DNA of 64,000 nt from Selaginella moellendorffii (Eukaryota > Streptophyta > Lycopodiopsida > Selaginellales > Selaginellaceae): assembly GCF_000143415.4 (NCBI RefSeq), contig NW_003314263.1, positions 2,910,700 through 2,974,699 of the forward strand. The letters are read 5' to 3'. Below are positions 22,735-32,291 of this stretch, piece after piece; within the stretch, counting starts at the first letter, position 1; each line of letters opens with the position of its first letter. The position numbers and the translations under genes were made by a program. The notes under the pieces are model-generated. The model searched no databases. It had not been told where the DNA came from and was given only the letters and a program-made list of their open reading frames with translations.

Positions 22735-23175
22735 TCTACAGCAATCTACTGTGGTTATACTCGAGTTAAAATCCGCTCCTATATCCTCGTATCCTCTGGA
22801 ACGTCACGCGTTCTACCGCCGAAAGCGTAGCTCTGAGTTGGCAGCTTATTTTAGCTTCTTGAAAACCACTTACATAAAAATTGAATACTTTCCGGATCAA
22901 TGTTGTACAAATTCTGAAACACAACCAGAATATAGACATTCCATGTACCCCGTGTCAGTAGTTTTTGTCCTTGTTGTAACAGCCGTGGTGACATCAACCG
23001 CTTGTTTGCCAAAAGAAGTGTCAATGCAGAGTCTGTAGTATTGCCTAAGTCCGCTCAGGGACCAGGCCTAGAAGCAAAACGAATCACCATGTATTATAGC
23101 GAAAGTTGCGTTGCAAGAATTGCAAGGCTCCCTGGCAGCATTTAACAAGGATTTAGCCATGCTATTTCTGTAACG
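22735..23175 (-). pseudogene. Sphingosine kinase shards (mirror)
   Basis: Minus-strand exon 8 start (22740-22850), exon 7 (22880-22925), exon 6/5 intron (22980-23060) and exon 5 (23080-23165). Frame lost. Mirrors the 4866-5160 shard plus an extra exon 8 piece not present there. Confidence 0.6.
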
Positions 23176-23214
23176 TGAGAATTAAAAGTCGTTACAGAGT
23201 TTCCAGACAATTGC

Positions 23215-23560
23215 ATCTCTCATCGATTGGTGAAACGCTAGTCTCTGGTACTCTTCATCGAGATCCAGGAGCTCAGGCTTGGCATCGAGACGCTTGACCG
23301 CATCCAGGAAGCTCTCACCTCTACAGGAAGATGCTGTACTTTGGTTGTCAACCAGATGCTCGCACCTTTTGGCCTCCTCAGCGGCGATAACCAAATCAGT
23401 ATGCTCTGTGGCATGATTGGGATTGCAGTTGCCGGCAAGCATAGCCTACTTACGACACTCCTGCCAGCTTTCAAGACAAAAGAAGGTTCTATCCAAACTA
23501 GACAGAGACCTGTATGGAAGGGACGTGCAAGGCTTCACTCATGTACACCCCCAACATAAA
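23215..23560 (+). pseudogene. PPR/HslV-like fusion relic (mirror of 4540-4865)
   Basis: Plus frame with IEIQELRLGIETLDRIQEA, an insert, then MIGIAVAGKHSLLTTL. The insert is the same in both arms, so it was there before the arms were copied. The rest of the domain is missing. Confidence 0.6.
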
Positions 23561-23869
23561 TGAAAAACCTCGCTGCGTTTTACGAAAGAAAAGAACCAGA
23601 AGTAGCTGAACACTGATCTACGTATGCCCGTCGACAATTCTTGGCTACAGCAGCATTTTCAGCTGGCACGAAAAAAAACAACGAAAATGAAAGAGAAAAC
23701 TTACGTTGAAGTTTATAAAGAGCTTTCTTTATTGCGGCCTGGAATCGAGACATTTGCATCACACCACTGCTATCAGCTATCAACCTATCCTTCTTGGAAG
23801 GGGATATGCTCGATGGTGTTGGGAGAGCCGGCTGGGATTTTGATAGGTAGGCCAAGGATTGAGCATATG

Positions 23870-24370
23870 TGCTCCATCATGTAAGTAGATCTTCTCTTTA
23901 TGGTTTTTCAGGGAGATTGATCGTTGTCATACAAGCTGCCACTACTCCCGCATTGAGGTCACGAAAAAAAGTTTCTCTTCTTCTCATCTGTAATTTTTTA
24001 TTTTATTTTTTATTTCGGCGACCCAAATCCGTGTTATTTGCGTTGTCGAGGAGAAAACGATTGCAGAGAGGTTAGTGGTTGCAATAACTTTAGTTATCGT
24101 TTTTATCTAAAGCAATATCCCAGGAGACAAGATTCGTCGGAAACAAAAGGCATCTCTCAGGTGTTGCTTGTTTTGTTGGAATGCGACCATTCTTAATGCT
24201 CAGGTTCTGGGAAATGGCATGGCTAAATCTTTGTTAATAGATGCTGCCCGGTGCCTTGCAATGCTAAATGCAACTTTCGCTATGATACTTGGTAACTCGT
24301 TTTGCTTCTCTCTCCTTTCGCATTGTCTTATGTTCAATAGCAGTTTGCAGACGGATTTCTAGATCTCATT
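23870..24370 (+). pseudogene. Sphingosine kinase shards (exons 1/2, 5, 9)
   Basis: 23875-24080 holds the exon 1 end, intron 1 and the exon 2 region. 24190-24290 is exon 5 with its upstream acceptor (gctcaggttctggga). 24340-24365 is the start of exon 9. The outer part of this block is in the same orientation as 3135-3250. Confidence 0.6.
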
Positions 24371-24509
24371 GGTAATTCGTTCTGCTTCTAGAATTTCTCT
24401 TACCAGTATGCCAGAAGAAAGTGACCAAGAGGTAAACTAAACATGATTTTTTATTCGCTAGATAGCTGAAGGAGCTACTAGTGAATAAACATAAAGAGAG
24501 GACAATCTA

Positions 24510-24636
24510 GACAATGTAGCATTTCATGATGAGATTGTCAATCAACGCTTCAACTCTGTCTTGGTGTTCTTGCCAATCAACATCTGGTGACCAAAAATTT
24601 CTTAAAGCTTCCAACACTCCACCATCCTCAGACACT
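24510..24636 (-). pseudogene. Orphan-gene exon 2 relic at the edge of the AT-rich block
   Basis: Matches 3390-3516 almost base for base in the same orientation. Homology stops at cagacact (24636), where the AT-rich transposon-like block begins; at 3517 the related sequence continues with aacaaaatcc instead. This marks one junction of the block. Confidence 0.7.
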
Positions 24637-25216
24637 TCAGAAAAAACAAGTGGAGAAAAAATGCCAGATTTAAATTGCAAAAAAATAAAAAATAAAAATT
24701 ACAGACAAGAAGAAAACAAAACAAGTGAAAGAGTTTTTTTCATTATTTTGCTTTATTGTTATGTTTTCTTTAGCTCTTGTTTTTTCACCTGTTTTTATAT
24801 TTGGGAATTCTATCCACATTATTTGTTCTTCTTCAATCTGGGTTACATCTTGTAATACTCCATCTGCTCCATTTACTAATCCATCTTTTGTTGCTATATT
24901 TTGTGTTATTTCAATTGCCATTTTCTTTTTCAAATGTAATATTTTATGTAGTCCTTGTGTTTTTCTTGTGTCATCTGGCAGCGTGAAATATGTAGGACAG
25001 GAATTTCCATGTTTGTCTTGTGCTTCTATAATTATATCTTTACCTTGTATGTGTTGTATTACTTTTTCATTATGTTGTCTTACTTGTTCATTAGTTGCAA
25101 ATATAGAATAATATTCTGTGTTTTATATATATCTGTGGTGACTTGTTTATTTATATATTCTAGCTCTTTATCTGTTTGTTCTCCTATTTTTATTTTATTT
25201 AAAGCTTTTATAAAGA

Positions 25217-25779
25217 TTATATCATCTTTTGCCTCATTATTTCAGTAAGTTCATATATTTTAAAATTATTTTTCCATAGGTGGTGTATGGAGACATCATT
25301 TTCAGGCCTATATGTTTTTGTTGAATAAATTGGTGCTTCAAATGCAGGATTTAATTGATAGAAATCACCTGTAAATATACAATCCATCCCACCAAAGTCT
25401 ATTCCATATGTTGTTTTGAAGCTTTCACATCTTCTATTTATATCTTGTAGCATTTCTATACTACCATTGATATTTCATCTATTACTAAATATTTTATTGT
25501 TGAAAACTTTCTTTTATATTTATCTAATGTGTCATTTGTTAATATTATTTGACGTTGTTTTGATGCTTCTGGTCGAAATGCAAAAGCTGAATGTATTGTT
25601 GAACCATTTATATTACAAGCTGCTTTTCCTGTAGGTGCTGTTATTAATATTGTTTGTCCTGGTTCATTATTTATATCTTGGTTTGTTTTATAATATCGTT
25701 TGAGTGTTTCTATAAGTGTATTTAAAAGCATTGATTTTCTAGTTCCTACTCCTCCTTTAGGTTGTTTTATTTTTTTCAA
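25217..25779 (-). pseudogene. PIF1-type helicase domain of the Helitron, split
   Basis: The first segment (25779-25456) carries a P-loop region in altered form (GGVGTRKS where GKS is expected), ITAPTGKAA and a Walker B-like LVIDEISMV. The second (25453-25217) carries FGGMDCIFTGDFYQL (motif III region, usually GDxxQL) and ends at ELTEIMRQ. These are PIF1/Helitron hallmarks. A frame change near 25455 separates the two, and the P-loop Lys-Ser neighbourhood is changed, so activity is unlikely. The rest of the helicase (C-terminal motifs) is not visible between here and 24640. Confidence 0.8.
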
Positions 25780-25806
25780 TATGAATTCATCATGTATTAT
25801 TCTTTG

Positions 25807-27097
25807 CTATTTATTAAGAGTTCTTAATAATTGGTGATATTTACTAGTTTCCATAAGATATTCATCTTGTATTATAATTGTTGTATTTGTTAAAATTTTA
25901 TCTTTTATATTTAAATTTAAGTTTTTATTAATTTTCATTTTGAATAAATCTTTCCCTATATCAAATTCATCTGTTTGGTTTGTGTTTATTTCTTGTATAT
26001 ACTGTGCTTGTTTTTTTAATATTTTATTTGCTTCTTGTTCTGGATTCTCCCAATCAAATTCACTCTCATTTGTTACTTTTTTATATATGTATTGATGTTG
26101 TTTTTCATTTATTTGTTTCATATTTGCTTCATATGCATTCATATATGTTGTGTACATTTCTTTAAGATCTTCTTCTTTTCTAAATTTTTTATGTAAGATT
26201 AATCTTTCAAATGCCCACTTTTCTGGATCTTTTTCTTTACTAAAGTTTATATATCTAATTATATTGTTTTTTTTATGTTTTCATGTTGTTACTTCTTTTT
26301 CAATTATATATTCAGTTGTTATCTCTGCTAATGTTAAATCTTCTAATTCTTCTGGTCTTTGCATGTATTTTTCAATTAGTCCAGGTATTGCTATGTCTGT
26401 TTTGTTTTCTTGCATTTTTGCAAGGTCTTATTTCGTTTTTAAACATTTTGTTCGTTGTTCTTATGGTTTAGTATCAATGAACTTTACAGTTCTAGACATA
26501 TGATGAAATGGGATTGACAATATTAAAAAAAGTGCTTGTTGAATTGGCATTTCCCTACCACGTATGAAGCTATTTCCTAATAACTGAACTCTATTAAATG
26601 CATCTATTCCTTCTTCTTGATAATGTCTTTGTTATTTCTGTTTCAATACATGCAATGTATGATAAACAATATGATGCTGCTGCATATAGATTAAGAATAA
26701 TTTGTATATCTACATTTGATTGCCATAGATTTGATAATTTGGTATTAAAAGTATTTATGTTTATGTCTTTTGGTTTTCGTTTATAAATTTTTTTTGTATT
26801 TGTTATTGTTGATCTTATTGTAGCTTTATATTGCTCATATGTTATTCCTATTATTTTTAAATATTCATCAAACTCTAAATCTTTTAGATCTATAGTTTTA
26901 TCTTCTAGTACTGTTTTTATTTTTTTGTAAATTATTGTATATGAATCCTTTTCATGTTTTGTAATGTCTTTTATAGGCTTTAAGATTTCTATTTGTGGCA
27001 TTGGAGGAATTGGGTAATTAAATCTACAATTTATATTTTTATATTTTTTACATGTTTTTCTATGTTTATGAGTTTGAACATCTTTTATATTGTACAT
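25807..27097 (-). pseudogene. Helitron transposase middle region, several frames
   Basis: 27097-26594 starts with a His/Cys-rich segment (THKHRKTCKKYKNINCRFNY, then PIPPMP), which is the conserved piece after the Rep domain in Helitron proteins. It then becomes poorly conserved Lys/Ile/Asn-rich sequence. 26157-25807 continues (EYLMETSKYHQLLRTLNK at its end). Between them, 26160-26590 has no long minus frame. I treat this as one decayed coding region. Confidence 0.65.
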
Positions 27098-27147
27098 ATA
27101 TTTTCATTAGAATATTCTTTTATTTGTTCTAATGTTTGTGGTGGATT

Positions 27148-27627
27148 TTATAACCATATTAGTGCATGTTCATGTGGTGTACCACATTGTTGAAATTGTG
27201 TTACAAATACATAGTCTTTTACTTTCCTTCCAAATATGTGATAATTGGACATTAATAATTTTCTAAATGCTGATGTTTTATGTGCATAATATTGTATTGT
27301 GGTGATTGGATCAGCTCTTAGTATTTTATATATTTTCTCTTTTTCATTTAAATTTTCTATCTCTTCTTTTTGTAATATATCTGTATTTAAATATTTTAAA
27401 GCATTTATTAATGGTTCCCAATGTCTTTCTGAACAACTAAGAGTTAAGAATAGTGTTGGTGGTCCTAATTGTCTTATCATGGCAAATGCATCTTTTTTTA
27501 GTGCTTCTAAATTATCTGGTGATGTTCTTAGATTTTTTAAATCTCTAAAACCTATGTTTGACTTTAATATTTTATCCATATTTCCATTTATAAGCACATC
27601 GTTTGATGTGATTTTTTCTTCCTTCAT
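27148..27627 (-). pseudogene. Helitron Rep domain
   Basis: Contains the Helitron-like N domain signature LGPPTLFLTLSCSERHW followed about 70 residues later by QFQQCGTPHEHALIWL, the two-His (HUH-type) metal-binding motif used in rolling-circle nicking. The frame is open for 159 codons. It is cut off upstream by sequence breaks and the assembly gap, and downstream a stop precedes the His/Cys-rich segment. The Tyr pair expected after the HUH motif is not visible in this frame. Confidence 0.8.
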
Positions 27628-27694
27628 AAGTAAATTTTCTTAATCTAAAACCTGCATTTTGATTGACAAATTTGATTTCAGTTTTTACTGCTAC

Positions 27695-28149
27695 NNNNNN
27701 NNNNNNNNNNNNNNNNNNNNNNNNNNNNNNNNNNNNNNNNNNNNNNNNNNNNNNNNNNNNNNNNNNNNNNNNNNNNNNNNNNNNNNNNNNNNNNNNNNNN
27801 NNNNNNNNNNNNNNNNNNNNNNNNNNNNNNNNNNNNNNNNNNNNNNNNNNNNNNNNNNNNNNNNNNNNNNNNNNNNNNNNNNNNNNNNNNNNNNNNNNNN
27901 NNNNNNNNNNNNNNNNNNNNNNNNNNNNNNNNNNNNNNNNNNNNNNNNNNNNNNNNNNNNNNNNNNNNNNNNNNNNNNNNNNNNNNNNNNNNNNNNNNNN
28001 NNNNNNNNNNNNNNNNNNNNNNNNNNNNNNNNNNNNNNNNNNNNNNNNNNNNNNNNNNNNNNNNNNNNNNNNNNNNNNNNNNNNNNNNNNNNNNNNNNNN
28101 NNNNNNNNNNNNNNNNNNNNNNNNNNNNNNNNNNNNNNNNNNNNNNNNN
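27695..28149. other. Assembly gap (run of N)
   Basis: 455 undetermined bases inside the Helitron-like block. Open frames through this stretch are artefacts of N. The order and distance of the flanking pieces depend on the assembler's gap estimate. Confidence 1.
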
Positions 28150-28222
28150 ATGTTTTTATACTATTATAAATATAATGTGGTCTGGCTATTCCATATTTAT
28201 AATAATATTTATCAGTTAATCT

Positions 28223-28486
28223 TCATTTCAGCTGAATTGTTATTGTTTGTGTTTCTTCAAATGTTCTTGGTAGTTTATTAATTATTGGTTTAATATTATT
28301 TGGGACATTTATTATTCCTCCTTTTATGCACTGCTGATATTGAGGTTGATTTGGTATTGTTATATTTGCAAATAAAATATGTAAAGCTATCATTTTCTCT
28401 TCAATATCATTTAATTGTTCTGTATATTGATCAATTTGATTCATTCTAATTTTTTCTGGACTTTTATATTTTTCTTTATTTGTCAT
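28223..28486 (-). pseudogene. Helitron N-terminal region (upstream of Rep)
   Basis: Reads YTEQLNDIEEKMIALHILFA, then GGIINVPNNIKPI and LPRTFEETQTITIQLK. This is the conserved segment in front of the Rep domain in Helitron transposases (pattern L..IEE.LIAL...., G.v.NVP.., LPR......i.i.LK). It runs toward the gap, which probably hides the link to the Rep frame. Confidence 0.7.
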
Positions 28487-28688
28487 GCATTGATTGCATG
28501 CATATTCTTGTTTTTTTATTATATTTAAACCAAAGTCTTTTACATATTTTACATGGATGTATCAGTATATCCTGTATAGCTTCATTATACATTTGTAGTG
28601 CTTTCATACTTTTTGGATTGTTTATGTCATATTCATTTTCTTGTTGTTCTTTCTCTTTTATTATTATTTTTTCTTTGCTTTTAATATA

Positions 28689-29058
28689 TTATACTCTTCT
28701 TTTAAGTTTTTCATCTGATATAGTACTCCCTGTTCTTTGTCGAAAAATATTTATTTTTTCATTTGTTTGTTTTTGTGAGTTCCAAGTTTCCATAAGTATT
28801 TTGTCTTCTTCTATTGTATATTGGTTTTGTAAAGTATGTTCTTCATACTTTTCTTTGGATATATTAATAGTTTTTATTTGCTCATTTTTATTCTTTCTTG
28901 ATAAATAATAGTATCTAGAAACAATTTGTTGCTCAGTTAAATCAATATTATGGTTGAATTTTAGTTCGTTTGCTTTTTTATTTGCAGATCCTTGAATTGA
29001 TAACAATTTTACATCTAGAAGTTCTGTCCATTCAAATTTTCTCTTTGTCATAATTTTG
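28689..29058 (-). CDS. SANT/Myb-like protein associated with the Helitron block
   Basis: From the methionine at about 29051 the frame reads MTKRKFEWTELLDVKLLSIQ, continues with about 35 residues ending IVSRYYYLSRK, then has a second weaker block (YTIEEDKILMETWNSQK). The spacing of Trp and aromatic residues resembles one full and one partial SANT/Myb helix-turn-helix. It shares the AT-rich composition of the Helitron frames, has the same strand, and lies upstream of the transposase, so it may be an accessory DNA-binding protein of the element. The frame ends at 28689. Weak call. Confidence 0.4.
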
Positions 29059-29100
29059 CCCTTTACCCTTATTGCCCTTGATGTCCTTACACCCACCAGA

Positions 29101-29556
29101 TAGGGGGGTGTATCCAGATTAGTTTTTTCTATGATTGTTTAGCTGATCAAGATTGTTTAAAGAGATTTAACAATCAAACCGAATGGACTATTTTCAGCCT
29201 ACTTTCAGCAAGTATTAATTCTCTATCTTTCAATCAACAGCTTTGTGAAGGCTGATTATTGATAATCTAGACCATTAGAAACAATCAAAGACCTTTTACT
29301 TACTTCTCAATGTTATTCCGTTGAAAGCCATTTATGCCCTAAAGCTATATTTAGTCTTTATTTAAATAGGCCTAAAATGGGCTTATGAGAGAAACGTGAG
29401 CACAAGTACCAGACTCACGCATTCTTAGGTAATTGACAGCCTACTCAATTGTATTGTTTCTAGATCTCTTTCTTTTGGGTTTAACACCACTACCTCACAT
29501 GGATTCTTGGGTCTTGTCCAAGAATCCATGCGAAATGATTTTGATTGGATGTGCGA
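29101..29556. other. Spacer after the Helitron block, contains a perfect hairpin
   Basis: No credible coding frame. A perfect inverted repeat lies at 29498-29530: 13-bp arms (catggattcttgg) with a 7-base loop. An imperfect palindrome acaccc...gggtgt is at about 29090-29111 near the edge of the AT-rich block. Confidence 0.5.
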
Positions 29557-29710
29557 GGGTTGGCTGTGGAAAACCCTCACACGTCCAATGACAAGTCCCT
29601 GAAAAGTTGATGGACTCAAAGATGGTTTGAAGTAGTTTGTAACTTTCTTTCTCGTTAGGACATTTTTTTTATATACCTTGATGCAGGTTCTACTTGAAAT
29701 GATTTCTTTT
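29557..29710 (+). repeat. 154-bp direct repeat, copy 1
   Basis: Begins gggttggctgtggaaaaccc and ends cttgaaatgatttctttt. It matches 29898-30051 with the same length and only a handful of substitutions (for example cctcacac/cctcgcac, gttgatgg/gtcaatgg). The two copies are separated by 187 bp that contain the second hairpin. Function unknown; may be part of a transposon terminus. Confidence 0.85.
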
Positions 29711-29712
29711 TC

Positions 29713-29752
29713 TCACTGTCAGTAGAGCATCTTTAGGCTCTACTGACAGTGA
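29713..29752. repeat. Perfect 16-bp hairpin with 8-base loop
   Basis: Arms are 29713-29728 (tcactgtcagtagagc) and 29737-29752 (its exact reverse complement), loop atctttag. It lies directly after direct-repeat copy 1 and is missing after copy 2. It could be a transposon end structure or a small-RNA-type foldback; nothing else supports either. Confidence 0.8.
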
Positions 29753-29897
29753 TAGCCCTGGACGAGGTAGCCAAATCCAAAGAAAGTTATTCAAAATGTC
29801 AAGTGAGATATCTTCGACTAGGCAGGATGATTCCACAAACAAGTAACATTGTTCTCACTATGGAGACTGGTATCTAGCATGATGTTTTCAGTTTACA

Positions 29898-30051
29898 GGG
29901 TTGGCTGTGGAAAACCCTCGCACGTCCAATGACAAGTCCCTGAAAAGTCAATGGACTCAAAGATAGTTTGAAGTAGTTTGTAACTTTCTTTCTCGTTAGG
30001 ACAATTTTTTTATATACCTTGATGCAAGTTCTACTTGAAATGATTTCTTTT
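29898..30051 (+). repeat. 154-bp direct repeat, copy 2
   Basis: Second copy of the repeat described at 29557-29710, same orientation. After it the sequence diverges (tgagctactacaggg). Confidence 0.85.
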
Positions 30052-30789
30052 GAGCTACTACAGGGTGAAGGAGAGCTCAACATTGCTAGAGATGGATATC
30101 CAGGGCCAAGAACCAAAATGAACCTTTGATGTATGTGTGCCTTCCCATTTAACTTTCTTCTAAACTGTTTTGTTTTTCTTTTGTAAGTTATCTAGTAGGA
30201 TCTAGTAAGAGCACGGTCATTTAGAAGCAAGAGCCTTAGTTTACCGATCTGCAAGCTCTGTGACAAAGAGATGTCAAAGATACAAGGACTTTTAGTGACT
30301 ATGTCAATGTCGTACACGGCTTCAAGCATCTAGGTCAAACAAATCAACAACAAAGTTGAAATTTGGAATTGCTTGTGGCTCAAGCTCTTTCACGTTCATT
30401 TTCTTGCACATTTACTGCAAGATGGGGTTTAGCATCTAGTATAGAAAGCAATACACCACATTCTTCACCCAACTTCTCTAAAGCCCTTAAGGAACTCCCT
30501 AGCCAGATGCACAATGATCATTTTCCTGGATTTTAGTGTTAAGCGTACAATGTTAACGTGGTAGATTACCTGAGAGGGGCTTTCAGAGGCAGCTTGTGTT
30601 TCTCGCATATTAATTCTCTAATTGATTGTGCAATGCAATCAGCAGCAATCTTGTGAGTCGTTGCCATGGGATTTCTAGTTTGTGTGCTTTGAAATCTAGA
30701 AATTGTTAAGAGAAGCATTGCAAGATTTTATGAGTAGATATTTGTATTATAAAGAAAGAAATTGAAAAATAGACAAGAGACAGTTGTAT
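30052..30789. other. Spacer without recognised gene
   Basis: No convincing long frame or repeat from the families seen elsewhere. It lies between the 154-bp repeats and the 3' end of the zinc-ribbon gene. Confidence 0.5.
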
Positions 30790-32291
30790 CTATTTTTGGT
30801 TGTTGGCAATTTCCATGGCTGAATTGTTTGGTGTCTCAAAATGGATAATAATATTTGCCTCATTCAATAGAAAGAATCCTATTGGTTTTGAAGATAGATA
30901 AACAACAATCTTTTCTGGGGACTCCATAGCAAACTTGACCGTAGACCCTTCATCCAAATTATAAATTTTATCCACCATTTTATCACGCACTGTAACTCTA
31001 TATTCCATCATGTCATTTGATATAATAGAACCAGTTATTGTAGCTGATTTACAAGGGATGGAACGCCCTTTACACTTTGCGCAAATAACAAAACCATCTT
31101 CTCTCTGCTCTAACATTGTGAAAGAGCAAAATGAGCAAAGACTTTCAGCTTGAGTGAGACTCTGTTGGTTGTCAGGGATGAAATATCCACTAATCTGTAT
31201 AATTGGAAGTTAGAGTTGAAAGTAGATGTAAACAATTTACATTACCTTGTCTTTAGAAGTGAGACCACGGTGTGTTTTATAAACTTCATTGAGCCTCTGA
31301 ATTTCATTTGAATCAACTAGTGGCAAAAATAAAGTACTTCCAAGTGTTGCTAAATCACTTGATACACTCATGCTTTTCATAATATTAAAAAATAAAAAAT
31401 TTGGCATATATCTAGCATATAAATCTGCTACAATATGATGATATTGCTCTTCATGCTCCAGATGCATATAGAGCTGTGAAAATATCTTAGAAATAGAAAA
31501 TTAAATAGGAAAAAACATTACCATAATTACATCCAAAGGATTATCAGAAGAAGCAATCTTTATTTTAGGAAAAACACCAATGTTGATTACAACAGTATAT
31601 ATAGCTTGTGGATAAACTCTAGTAGCCATTATAGATGATATAGAAGCTCCTCTAGTTGGCTGTAATCTTAATTTAACATCAAAATCATCTATAATTTGAA
31701 TGATAGAAGAATCTGTAATATAAAGAACTTTTTCTGAAGTTCCATGGTGGTAAACTGGGTTTTTCTGTTGTTATAATAAATTTATGGTTGGTAAATGTTT
31801 CTCACTTACAAGGTTTATAATTTTTTTTAAAAAAAATTAACAAGATTATAATTCTCTCACTGCAGATAGGTTGATAATCGTGCACACATGGATGAATCAC
31901 CATATACAGTTAAAGTTTGCAAGCCATGCATATCTGTACAATCCATTATATAAGTTAAGTATTTTGCACTTCACAGAGTGTTCTTTGCAAGATGAACTTT
32001 ATTAGGCAAAAAGAAAATCAAAAGTACAGAAAAAAAACGATTTCAAAACCATATGTAAATAAAACCTTCAGCTCAAGAATTTTGGTTGAATTTGCTTTTT
32101 CAAAGACAAGTGATGCAATAGTGGCTTTTAGGATGGTCAACTTTGTCCTCTTTGCTTGTGAAGCTACAAAACCAAAGAGAAATAAATCAAGAAATACTAA
32201 GGAACAAACCTTCATAAGAATTTGATTCTGTAGACAAATCCTCAGCCGGTGACAACTGAACAATATCCATAGTACAATCCAAATCTGACAT
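30790..32291 (-). CDS. Unrecognised protein with a C4 zinc ribbon, about 351 aa, 5 exons
   Basis: Exons read from splice sites and phase: 32291-32210, 32163-32066, 31764-31522, 31473-31246, 31194-30790. All junctions are consistent, giving 352 codons including the stop. The protein starts MSDLDCTMDIVQLSPAEDL. A second region (KLTILKATIASLVFEKANS) is followed by a strand-rich middle (VYHHGTSEKVLYITDSSII...) and a helical stretch. Cysteines 237, 240, 255 and 258 form a CxxC-14-CxxC zinc ribbon, followed by a beta-rich stretch that could be an OB fold. Such ribbon-plus-OB layouts occur in single-strand DNA-binding proteins (RPA1, SHLD2-like), but I see no diagnostic motif and do not assign the family. 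Exon 2 to 3 spans 301 bp, longer than usual here; a possible extra exon at about 31.87-31.96 kb does not fit the phase. Confidence 0.6.

Larger units (their letters stand above)
17850..24245. repeat. Right arm of the large inverted repeat
   Basis: Reverse complement of about 4137-11895 (see that entry). The inner edge is near 17850, where sequence mirrors 11895; the outer edge is near 24245, where the kinase exon 5 shard mirrors 4137. Beyond that point 24245-24636 repeats 3135-3510 in the same orientation, so the arrangement is not a simple hairpin of one ancestral segment. Differences between arms are a 1809-bp block missing from the PPR gene here plus scattered small indels. Confidence 0.85.
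24637..29100 (-). mobile_element. Helitron-type (Rep/helicase) element, AT-rich, decayed and interrupted by a gap
   Basis: The block is far richer in A+T than its flanks, and its minus-strand frames follow the order of a Helitron transposase: a zinc-binding/N-terminal region (28.2-28.5 kb), the Rep domain (27.15-27.63 kb), a linker (25.8-27.1 kb), then a PIF1-type helicase (25.2-25.8 kb). Several frames are split by stops or frameshifts. I could not fix the ends: on the left, TCAG at 24637-24640 could be the complement of a CTRR-type 3' end, but the preceding base and a terminal hairpin do not fit well. The right edge is set by the end of the coding block. The boundary could also be an assembly join. 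Confidence 0.75.

Noticed and set aside
24637-24640. TCAG as the complement of a Helitron CTRR end
   Set aside because: The base before it is not A and no GC-rich terminal hairpin lies nearby, so the end cannot be claimed.
27659-28219. Long plus-strand frames across the gap
   Set aside because: They consist almost entirely of N; artefact.
24725-28908. Plus-strand hydrophobic frames in the AT-rich block (Phe/Leu/Ser-rich)
   Set aside because: Antisense of Lys/Asn/Ile-rich Helitron frames; they look like membrane proteins only because of base composition.
31860-31965. Possible extra exon of the zinc-ribbon gene (MHGLQTLTVYGDSS on minus strand)
   Set aside because: Its borders do not give a phase compatible with the neighbouring exons, whereas skipping it does.
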